Below the pieces are notes generated by a model. That model made no database searches. It was not told the origin of the DNA and saw only the letters and a list, made by a program, of their open reading frames with translations. Made by a program: the position numbers and the translations under genes. Shown here piece by piece: positions 1 to 6,033 of a stretch of DNA of 8,407 nucleotides; the first letter of the stretch is position 1; each line of letters starts with the position of its first letter. This DNA comes from Methanomicrobiales archaeon (GTDB lineage Archaea; Halobacteriota; Methanomicrobia; Methanomicrobiales; Methanoculleaceae), in contig JAAYND010000209.1 in NCBI GenBank assembly GCA_012521035.1, forward strand, positions 1-8,407, read 5' to 3'.

Positions 1-879
1 GACCTGCCTGACCGGATGATCGAGTCAAACGCCGTCGGCATCATATGGGGCTGGCGGCTACACCGCGTCCTCTTCGGGATCGTGGCGGGGTTCGGGCTTG
101 CGATCGCAGGATCCGTCATGCAGGGCGTCCTCCGAAACCCTCTCGCAAGCCCCTTCACCCTCGGCATAGCATCCGCCGCATCATGCGGCGCATCGATCGC
201 CATCATCCTCGGTGCCGGCGTCTTCTCGGGGAGCCTCCTCGTCATCGGGAACGCCTTCCTCTTTGCTATGCTCGCTGCGGCTGCCATATACGGCATGGCT
301 CGCCTGCGGGGAATGGGGAGCGAGGCGATGATCCTCGCCGGGATCGCACTCATGTACCTCTTCTCGGCGATCACATCCCTCCTCCAGTACCTCGGGACGG
401 CGGCCAAGGTGCAGGAGGTCGTCTTCTGGATGTTTGGATCCCTCGACAAATCATCGTGGCCGAAACTCGGGATCGTGACGATCGTCATCGTCGCCACCAT
501 ACCGCTCCTCCTCTGGCGTGCATGGGATCTCAACGCCCTCGCCGAAGGGGATGAGGTTGCAGCCAGTCTCGGCGTCCCGGTGGAGCGGTCCATGGCCGGG
601 TTCATGCTCGCCGCATCGCTCGTGACGGCCGTGATCATCTGCTTCACCGGCACCATAGGGTTCATAGGCCTTGTGGCGCCGCATATCACCCGGATGGTGA
701 TCGGGACCGATCATCGCACCCTCCTCCCTGCATCCGGTCTCGTGGGGGCTGTCCTCCTCCTCGGCGCCGACTGCCTCGCTCGCATCCTGATCCCCGGAGC
801 CATCATACCGGTCGGGATCATGACCGCGTTCCTCGGCATACCTTTCTTCCTCTATCTCTTCATGAGGAGGGATACCTGA
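1..879 (+). CDS. FecCD/BtuC-family ABC importer permease (5' partial)
   Basis: Inner-membrane permease of a type II ABC importer, the family that moves cobalamin, iron-siderophores, haem and related metal chelates. The reading frame is open from base 1, and the first ATG (position 16) lies inside the conserved domain, so it is not the true start; about 40-60 N-terminal residues are missing. Family hallmarks (numbering from that internal ATG) are the RNPLASPFTLG segment near residues 41-51, the GxIGFIGLVAPHITR segment near 210-225 (the cytoplasmic loop that contacts the ATPase) and a C-terminal PVGIMTAFLGIPFFLYL helix. About eight hydrophobic segments are visible. The gene ends in TGATG, overlapping the ATPase start by one base, so the two are translationally coupled. 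No substrate-binding protein is in view. The substrate cannot be read from the permease; the downstream chelatase gene suggests a corrinoid or a cobalt/nickel chelate, which is inference only. Confidence 0.93.
   Translation, partial: DLPDRMIESNAVGIIWGWRLHRVLFGIVAGFGLAIAGSVMQGVLRNPLASPFTLGIASAASCGASIAIILGAGVFSGSLLVIGNAFLFAMLAAAAIYGMARLRGMGSEAMILAGIALMYLFSAITSLLQYLGTAAKVQEVVFWMFGSLDKSSWPKLGIVTIVIVATIPLLLWRAWDLNALAEGDEVAASLGVPVERSMAGFMLAASLVTAVIICFTGTIGFIGLVAPHITRMVIGTDHRTLLPASGLVGAVLLLGADCLARILIPGAIIPVGIMTAFLGIPFFLYLFMRRDT
866..870 (+). promoter_or_regulatory. Shine-Dalgarno site of the ABC ATPase gene
   Basis: A GGAGG core sits inside the last codons of the permease gene, 8 nt before the ATG at 879. 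It fixes that ATG as the start and supports coupled translation with the permease. Confidence 0.8.
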
Positions 880-1670
880 TGCCGCTGCTCCGCGCACAGG
901 GGATCTCGTTTGCTTACAACGAGCGCCGGGTGCTCGATGGTATATCGTTCACCCTCCATGCGGGCGAGGTTCTCGGGCTCGTCGGGCCGAACGGTTCGGG
1001 GAAGACGACGCTGATCCGGTGCCTGGACCGGATCCTCACTCCTGAGGGGGAGATCCACCTCGACGGGCGTGACATGCTCTCGATGAGCCGGCCGGAGATC
1101 GCACGGGTGATCGCCTACGTCCCGCAGAACAGCGGCACCCTCAGTTCGGCCACGGTCTTTGAGACTGTCCTTATGGGCAGGCGGCCACACCTGCGCTGGA
1201 GCGTCTCTGAGGTGGATAAACAGAAGGTCTCTGATGCGCTCTCACTCCTCGGCATATCTGCGTTTGCGTCCCGCAGGATCGACCGGCTCTCGGGCGGGGA
1301 GCGGCAACGGGTGCTCGTCGCGCGGGCGATCGCACAGGACGCCCGGGTTCTCCTCCTCGATGAACCGACGAGCGCACTGGATATACGCAACCGGATCGAG
1401 GTGATGGCCCTCCTCTTCCGGCTCGCCGAGGAGCGCGGGCTTGCGGTGGTGGCGGCGATCCATGACCTGAACCTTGCCGCCCGCTACTGTCACCGACTCC
1501 TGATACTGAAAGACGGACTGGTTCTCGGGCAGGGGGAGCCGTCTTCCCTCCTGACGCCGGAGATGGTGCGTGAGGCCTACGGTATCGAGGCGGCCGTGAA
1601 GGATGAGATGGGGGTGCCCTACGTGGTCCCCCTCCGGCCCTCTGAGAATGATCTAACCCTTGAGGGATAG
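879..1670 (+). CDS. FecE/BtuD-type ABC importer ATP-binding protein
   Basis: A 263-residue cytoplasmic ATPase that powers the permease encoded just upstream; it would work as a homodimer. All motifs are intact: Walker A GPNGSGKT (36-43), Q-loop glutamine Q83, signature LSGGERQ (137-143), Walker B VLLLDEP (157-163) with catalytic E162, D-loop SALD (165-168) and switch histidine H195. The length is normal for FecE/BtuD proteins. The start is set by a one-base overlap with the permease stop and a good ribosome binding site. It is followed one base later by the chelatase large-subunit gene, so importer and chelatase are very probably made from one mRNA. Sequence alone does not separate cobalamin, ferric-siderophore and other metal-chelate importers; I leave the symbol blank for that reason. 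Confidence 0.95.
   Translation: MPLLRAQGISFAYNERRVLDGISFTLHAGEVLGLVGPNGSGKTTLIRCLDRILTPEGEIHLDGRDMLSMSRPEIARVIAYVPQNSGTLSSATVFETVLMGRRPHLRWSVSEVDKQKVSDALSLLGISAFASRRIDRLSGGERQRVLVARAIAQDARVLLLDEPTSALDIRNRIEVMALLFRLAEERGLAVVAAIHDLNLAARYCHRLLILKDGLVLGQGEPSSLLTPEMVREAYGIEAAVKDEMGVPYVVPLRPSENDLTLEG
1662..1668 (+). promoter_or_regulatory. Ribosome binding site that decides the CobN start
   Basis: GAGGGAT overlaps the ATPase stop codon and precedes ATG 1672 with suitable spacing (6 nt from GAGG). It favours that ATG over the in-frame TTG at 1660, which lies before this site. Confidence 0.7.
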
Positions 1671-1671
1671 T

Positions 1672-4600
1672 ATGAAGATAGCAATAGTTGCCTGGGGTAG
1701 CGAACTACCGCAGTTCTCCAATGCAATGCGGGAGACAGGGAGCGACCTCTCTGTCTGGCAGTTGCATGAGTTGAGAGATGATCCCGAAGAACGAAGACTC
1801 TGTATCGAGGCGTGCCGGGGCTCAGACGTCGTCCTGGCCCATCCCTCAAGCGACCCCATCTGGGATGAGATCATCGGCGGCCTTGAGGGAAGGATCCCCA
1901 TCATTACATTTGGCTACACCGATACCTGGTGGTCGGCCTCGACCGTCCCGCTCAGCATCGTCTCGACCGTGAACGCCTACTTCCTCTATGGAGGGCCTGA
2001 GAATATCCAGAACCTGATCCGCTACGTTCAGGCAGAGGTCGGCGGTATGGACGTCACGTACGACCCCCCGCTGGAGACCCACTGGGAGGGGGCCTACCAC
2101 CCGGATGCGGAGCGCATCTTTGATGACGCCGACGCATACATCGCCTGGTACCCCTCCCGGCACCCCATCCGCGTCGGGCTCCTCCTCTCCCGGACCCGCT
2201 GGGCGAACGGGGACTTCGTCGTTGAGAATGCCCTGATCCGAAGCCTTGAGAAATACTACGACGTCCTCCCGGTATTCTGCTTCGGGATCTCTGACGAGGA
2301 GATCGGGGCGCGATCCACCCGGGATGTTGTGGAGGCGTTCTTTGAGGGGCGGATCTCAGCACTCATCGATGCACGGGCGTTCACGCCGCCCCGTGACGCC
2401 GAATCTTTCACGAAAACGCTTGAAGGGCTCGGCGTGCCGGTCTTCCATCCCCTCATACTCTACCACCGGACAGAGGCCGAATGGAGGGAGTGTACTGACG
2501 GCATGTGCGGGAGCAACGTCTCGTGGTATGTCGCGATGCCGGAGTTCCTCGGCGGGATCACCATGATGCCGATCGGTGCGGCCGGGAGCCGGGAGCCGGG
2601 AGAGACCGACGGCGAGCAGCACATCCCCATGGATGAGCGGCTGGAGAGGTTCGTGGCCCGGGTCAGGGGGTGGATCGACCTTGCGCAGAAGCCGGCCAGC
2701 GAGAGGCGGGTCGCCTTCATCCTCCATAACAAGCCCTGTGCATCCGCCGAGGCGACGGTCGGGGCCGGAGCGCACCTCGATACGCTGGAGAGCGTCGTGC
2801 GGATCCTTGAGGTGATGCATGATGCGGGGTATGCGGTCGAGTGCCCGGAGAGCGGGAAGACCCTGATCGATGATATCATGGACAGAAAAGCGGTCAGCGA
2901 TTTCCGCTGGACGTCGGTCACCGAGATCGTCCGAAAGGGGGGTGCCCTTGCTCTCATAGAGCCGGACGAGTACACCGCCTGGTTTGAGACCCTGCCCCCC
3001 GCAGTCAGAACCCGCATCATTGAGGCGTGGGGGCAACCGCCCGGTGAAGCGATGGTCCACGAGGGAAAGATCGTCGTCACCGGCGTGCGCTATGGGGATG
3101 CGATCATATGCGTCCAGCCAAAGCGCGGGTGCGCCGGATCGCAGTGCGACGGCGAGGTCTGCAAGATCCTCCACGACCCGGAAGTCCCGCCAACCCACCA
3201 GTACATCGCGACCTACCGCTACATCGAGGAGGCGTTTGGTGCGGACGTGATCATCCATGTCGGCACGCACGGGACTCTCGAGTTCCTCCCGGGAAAGTCG
3301 GTCGCCCTCTCCGATGCCTGCTACCCCGATATCGCCATCGGGACCATCCCTCACCTCTATATCTACAACGCCGACAACCCGCCCGAGGGGACGATTGCCA
3401 AACGGCGGAGCTATGCGGTCCTGGTTGACCATATGCAGGCGGTGATGACCGCGAGCGACCTCTACGCCGGCCTGAAGGAGCTTGAGGACCAGATCGATGA
3501 CTACAACCGGGTGAAGGGCATCGAGCTGGCGAGGGCGCACGCGCTTGAGCATACCATCGCCGACCTCCTCGAGGAGACCGGTATAGCAGACGAGATCGGG
3601 TTCTGCGGTCTCCACGAAGATGGTAGATCGTTTGAGGACGTAATCGTCGCTGCCCATACCGCTGTAACCCGGATCGCCGATACCTGGATCCCTGATGGGA
3701 TGCATGTCTTCGGGGAGGTGCCGGCGGGTGAGCGCCTGGCGGAGTTCATCAACGCCATCATGCGGTATGGCGGCGAGGCGAGGGGTGCGGTGCTCCGGAT
3801 GATGGGGCATGACGTCTCTACCGCTGACGAGGGTCTGCTCCGGGACGCCGATTCCCGGGCAGGAGATCTCATAGCCGCGGCCGTCGCGGGGGAGCCTCTG
3901 GACCGGGCGGCGGAGCGGATCCTCGCCGACCGCCTCCAGGATCTCGATCGTGATGCACTTGCGAATATCCAGGCCACCGTCCTCGATCTCGTGGCCCGGA
4001 TCGAGGACTCAGACGAGATCGGGAGCCTGCTCTCGGGCTGTGCAGGAGGCTACATCCCTCCCGGCCCCTCCGGGCTGATCACCCGGGGAAAACCCGAGGT
4101 TCTCCCCACCGGCCGGAACTTCTACTCGCTCGATCCCTTCCGCATACCCACCCGGGCTGCATGGCGGATCGGTGTGCGGCTTGCCGAGAGCGTCATCCAG
4201 AAACACGCCGAGGAGCAGGGGCGGATCCCGGAGAATGTCGGTATGTACTGGATGGCATCAGACGTCATGTGGGCCGACGGCGAGCAGCTCGCAGAGATCT
4301 TCTACCTCCTCGGGGTCGAGCCGGTCTGGGTTGACGGGAGGGTCCGATCCTACCGGGTGATGCCGCTTGAGGAACTCGGGCGACCGAGGATCGATGTTAC
4401 CGTCAGGATGAGCGGGATCCTCCGGGACTGCTTCTACACCTGCATCGAGCTCCTGGATGACGCCATCTCTGAGGTCGCGGCGCTGGATGAGCCCCTCGAT
4501 ATGAACTTCGTACGAAAACACGCTCTTCAGGGCATGGGGACGACCCGGATATTCGGGAGCCGGCCGGGCACCTACGGTAGCGGCGTCAGCCTGGCGGTCT

Positions 4601-5343
4601 ACGCTTCGGCCTGGAAGGAGGAGGCCGATCTCGCGGAGGTCTACCTCAGGTGGAACAGCTACGCCTACGGGAGGGATAGGTTCGGCGAAGAAGCCCGGGA
4701 GACCCTCTCCGCGCAGCTTGCGACCGTTGACCTCACGTTCAATAAGACCGTGACAGACGAGTACGACCTCCTCGGGTGTTGCTGCTACTTCGGAGGGCAC
4801 GGCGGCTTTACCGGGGCGGCGAGGGTGCTCTCGAACCGTGATGTGCCCGCCTACTACGGCGATACCCGTGACCGGGACCGCGTGGAGGTCAGGACACTTG
4901 CAGAGGAGATACGGCGGGTCGTGCGGGCACGGCTTTTGAACCCGAAGTGGATCGAGGGGATGAAGCGACACGGCTACAAGGGTGCCGGGGATATATCCCG
5001 GCATGTGGGGGCCGTCTACGGGTGGGAAGCGACGACACAGGAGGTGGATGACCGGATATTCGATGACATCACTCGTACGTTCGTCCTGGATGCGGATATG
5101 CGGGAGTTCTTTGAGAACGAGAACCCCTGGGCGCTTGAGGAGATCGGGAGGCGGTTGCTTGAGGCGCACGGTCGCGGTCTCTGGGATGCTGACCCGGAAG
5201 TCCTTGAAGGGCTGCGAGCGGCCTATCTCGATATGGAGGGCTGGATCGAGGACCGTATGAGCGATGCCGGCGGCGACGTCCAGGGCGGGGCGATCCGGGT
5301 GGTGACCCTGCGAGATCTGGAGGCGCTTCGGGGAGGAGATTGA
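1672..5343 (+). CDS. cobN: CobN/BchH-superfamily metal chelatase large subunit
   Basis: Large tetrapyrrole- and metal-binding subunit of an ATP-dependent chelatase (CobN of cobaltochelatase, ChlH/BchH of magnesium chelatase), 1223 residues, a normal CobN length. The start is ATG 1672, one base after the ATPase stop. Family segments seen in order: N-terminal domain beginning MKIAIVAWG; QPKRGC with C487, C492 and C497 (CX4CX4C); HVGTHGTLEFLPGKS at 529-543, with H529, H533 and E537 as plausible metal or porphyrin ligands; EVLPTGRN at 809-816; GCCCYFGGHGGF at 1035-1046; and YYGDTR at 1061-1066. These resemble the archaeal/anaerobic CobN branch rather than cyanobacterial ChlH, from memory of the family. 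Its ATPase partner is very likely the ChlI-ChlD fusion at 6034-8073. Cobalt and a corrin substrate are the default assignment by name, but the substrate is unproven in methanogens; nickel insertion or corrinoid salvage remain possible. Confidence 0.9.
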   Translation: MKIAIVAWGSELPQFSNAMRETGSDLSVWQLHELRDDPEERRLCIEACRGSDVVLAHPSSDPIWDEIIGGLEGRIPIITFGYTDTWWSASTVPLSIVSTVNAYFLYGGPENIQNLIRYVQAEVGGMDVTYDPPLETHWEGAYHPDAERIFDDADAYIAWYPSRHPIRVGLLLSRTRWANGDFVVENALIRSLEKYYDVLPVFCFGISDEEIGARSTRDVVEAFFEGRISALIDARAFTPPRDAESFTKTLEGLGVPVFHPLILYHRTEAEWRECTDGMCGSNVSWYVAMPEFLGGITMMPIGAAGSREPGETDGEQHIPMDERLERFVARVRGWIDLAQKPASERRVAFILHNKPCASAEATVGAGAHLDTLESVVRILEVMHDAGYAVECPESGKTLIDDIMDRKAVSDFRWTSVTEIVRKGGALALIEPDEYTAWFETLPPAVRTRIIEAWGQPPGEAMVHEGKIVVTGVRYGDAIICVQPKRGCAGSQCDGEVCKILHDPEVPPTHQYIATYRYIEEAFGADVIIHVGTHGTLEFLPGKSVALSDACYPDIAIGTIPHLYIYNADNPPEGTIAKRRSYAVLVDHMQAVMTASDLYAGLKELEDQIDDYNRVKGIELARAHALEHTIADLLEETGIADEIGFCGLHEDGRSFEDVIVAAHTAVTRIADTWIPDGMHVFGEVPAGERLAEFINAIMRYGGEARGAVLRMMGHDVSTADEGLLRDADSRAGDLIAAAVAGEPLDRAAERILADRLQDLDRDALANIQATVLDLVARIEDSDEIGSLLSGCAGGYIPPGPSGLITRGKPEVLPTGRNFYSLDPFRIPTRAAWRIGVRLAESVIQKHAEEQGRIPENVGMYWMASDVMWADGEQLAEIFYLLGVEPVWVDGRVRSYRVMPLEELGRPRIDVTVRMSGILRDCFYTCIELLDDAISEVAALDEPLDMNFVRKHALQGMGTTRIFGSRPGTYGSGVSLAVYASAWKEEADLAEVYLRWNSYAYGRDRFGEEARETLSAQLATVDLTFNKTVTDEYDLLGCCCYFGGHGGFTGAARVLSNRDVPAYYGDTRDRDRVEVRTLAEEIRRVVRARLLNPKWIEGMKRHGYKGAGDISRHVGAVYGWEATTQEVDDRIFDDITRTFVLDADMREFFENENPWALEEIGRRLLEAHGRGLWDADPEVLEGLRAAYLDMEGWIEDRMSDAGGDVQGGAIRVVTLRDLEALRGGD

Positions 5344-5344
5344 T

Positions 5345-5383
5345 GGGCCGGGGGTCGGGCTATCCGTTGCGGCTCCCGGGCCC
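5345..5383 (+). terminator. GC-rich hairpin after the chelatase gene
   Basis: Just after the stop codon, GGGCCGGGGG (5345-5354) can pair with CTCCCGGGCCC (5373-5383), giving about 10 base pairs with one bulged G and an 18-nt loop. No T-run follows directly, so it may stabilise the mRNA 3' end or hinder read-through rather than act as a classical terminator. The AT-rich patch starts about 20 nt downstream. Confidence 0.3.
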
Positions 5384-5401
5384 GCGCTGTGGTCGGATGG
5401 C

Positions 5402-5470
5402 AAATCGTAAGTAAATTATAGTTACTATATAGCACTAATTAATACTAATAGAAAGAATTATAATACTGGA
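5402..5470 (+). promoter_or_regulatory. AT-rich promoter region with phased ACTA repeats
   Basis: A sharply AT-rich patch between GC-rich flanks. TATA-like sequences lie at 5413-5420 (AAATTATA), 5424-5431 and 5456-5463 (AATTATAA, preceded by the purine-rich GAAAG, a possible BRE). Three ACTA units start at 5424, 5434 and 5444, exactly one helical turn apart. The only + strand gene it can serve is the small gene at 5616, which would then have a leader of roughly 130-175 nt. Which TATA element is used cannot be decided from the sequence. Confidence 0.5.
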
Positions 5471-5605
5471 GATCCTATCCCTGCCTGGCAGGCGGGAACG
5501 GCTCCATCGGTGCCCGGGCTTCCGGAACGGCCACGACCACCCCATAGGCCCTCCGGGGCCTGTCGCTACCACCTGCCGGACCACCCTACCAGAGGCGGGG
5601 CAAAC
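5471..5605 (+). other. GC-rich, hairpin-prone untranslated region
   Basis: There is no convincing gene in this stretch. It contains a perfect 6-bp stem AGGCCC/GGGCCT (5546-5551 with 5556-5561) closed by a TCCG loop, which is of the stable UNCG tetraloop class; a small CCTGC/GCAGG hairpin (5480-5492); the 8-mer GGAACGGC twice (5495 and 5524); and the 8-mer GACCACCC twice (5535 and 5579). If the promoter patch just upstream is active, this is a structured 5' leader for the small gene or a separate small RNA. I could not match it to a known riboswitch; the B12-box sequence of cobalamin riboswitches is not visible. Confidence 0.35.
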
Positions 5606-5611
5606 GGTGAT
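5606..5611 (+). promoter_or_regulatory. Ribosome binding site for the small acidic protein
   Basis: GGTGAT matches part of the archaeal anti-16S complement GGAGGTGATC and ends 4 nt before ATG 5616. A possible in-frame GTG at 5607 lies inside it, which argues for the ATG as the start, although GGCGGGG at 5594-5600 could serve the GTG. Confidence 0.5.
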
Positions 5612-5615
5612 TGAC

Positions 5616-5945
5616 ATGAAGAGAAGCATCGCTTATAATGACGGTGAGATCGTGCTGGACACCGATCACGACATCTGTATATACTACGCGCCACGGGGAG
5701 AGCCCGGCGGGGCGTATGTGCGCGGCAAGGATCTCTACCTGCACGAGGAAGACGGGGTGCCCGATGTCTACTACATCCACTCCTGGTCGATGGACTCTGA
5801 AGAGGAAGAACTGATCCACCCGATCTCCATGGTCGCAGCGGAGGAGTTCCTGGAGATACGGGGGCTCATGCTCACCGCATACCCGGAGCAGTGGGGGAGT
5901 CTGGCGCTGCGGTCATACGGCTACGGCATCGCAGAGGAGTTCTAA
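5616..5945 (+). CDS. Small acidic Tyr-rich protein of unknown function
   Basis: I do not recognise this 109-residue protein (112 if the GTG at 5607 is the start). It is strongly acidic: 22 Asp/Glu against 7 Lys/Arg, with an EEEE run in the middle. It has about ten tyrosines, four histidines and a single cysteine. There is no signal peptide or membrane helix, so it is probably soluble and cytoplasmic. Codon choice resembles the neighbouring genes, and the C-terminal half (from about residue 65) looks like an ordinary folded protein with alternating hydrophobic residues. It sits alone between the two chelatase genes, with an AT-rich promoter patch upstream and a hairpin downstream, so it is probably a single-gene transcript. 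Position suggests, but does not show, a link to metal or tetrapyrrole handling. A real gene is likely; the function is unknown. Confidence 0.75.
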   Translation: MKRSIAYNDGEIVLDTDHDICIYYAPRGEPGGAYVRGKDLYLHEEDGVPDVYYIHSWSMDSEEEELIHPISMVAAEEFLEIRGLMLTAYPEQWGSLALRSYGYGIAEEF

Positions 5946-5953
5946 TCCGGGTT

Positions 5954-5976
5954 CCGGGTGGGAGATCCCCGCCCGG
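5954..5976 (+). terminator. Hairpin after the small acidic gene
   Basis: CCGGGTGGG (5954-5962) pairs with CCCGCCCGG (5968-5976): nine base pairs with one G-T wobble and a 5-nt loop, starting 9 nt after the stop codon. CTATATATTGCT follows, which is AT-rich but not a clean T-run. A terminator or a 3'-end stabilising structure fits; it also separates this gene from the ChlID promoter. Confidence 0.5.
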
Positions 5977-5991
5977 CTATATATTGCTAAC

Positions 5992-6033
5992 AAAGAGGAA
6001 TTATTTAACATCTCTTTCATCCTATTTTCATAT
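5992..6033 (+). promoter_or_regulatory. Promoter of the ChlI-ChlD gene, probably leaderless
   Basis: TTATTTAA at 6001-6008 is a good archaeal TATA box, with purine-rich AAAGAGGAA just upstream as a possible BRE. The box starts 33 nt before ATG 6034, so transcription should begin at or within a few bases of the start codon. No Shine-Dalgarno sequence lies before the ATG, in agreement with a leaderless mRNA. AAAGAG (5992-5997) and CTCTTT (6012-6017) form an inverted repeat centred on the TATA box, 20 bp apart, a possible operator. A second TATA-like string (5979-5984) lies next to the preceding hairpin. Confidence 0.6.

Noticed and set aside
16..18. ATG 16 as the start of the permease
   Set aside because: The frame is open to base 1 and the protein would lack the first transmembrane helix of the FecCD family; the gene begins before the window.
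1660..1671. TTG at 1660 as start of the chelatase gene
   Set aside because: It overlaps the ATPase gene and lies before the ribosome binding site that correctly serves ATG 1672; the family N-terminus begins at that ATG.
2356..3810. A 484-codon open frame on the minus strand inside the chelatase gene
   Set aside because: It lies opposite a strongly recognised CobN protein, resembles no family, and is the kind of long antisense frame expected from GC-biased third positions.
4258..5403. A 381-codon minus-strand open frame at the end of the chelatase gene
   Set aside because: Antisense shadow of conserved CobN sequence; the protein is Pro/Arg/His-rich with no domain features.
5471..5605. Cobalamin riboswitch in the leader of the small gene
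   Set aside because: No recognisable B12-box sequence or expected core layout; such riboswitches are also rare in archaea.
5435..5629. A 64-codon minus-strand open frame in the intergenic region
   Set aside because: Arg/Ser/Pro-rich with no domain, and it runs into the AT-rich patch; coding character is poor and the stretch is better read as untranslated.
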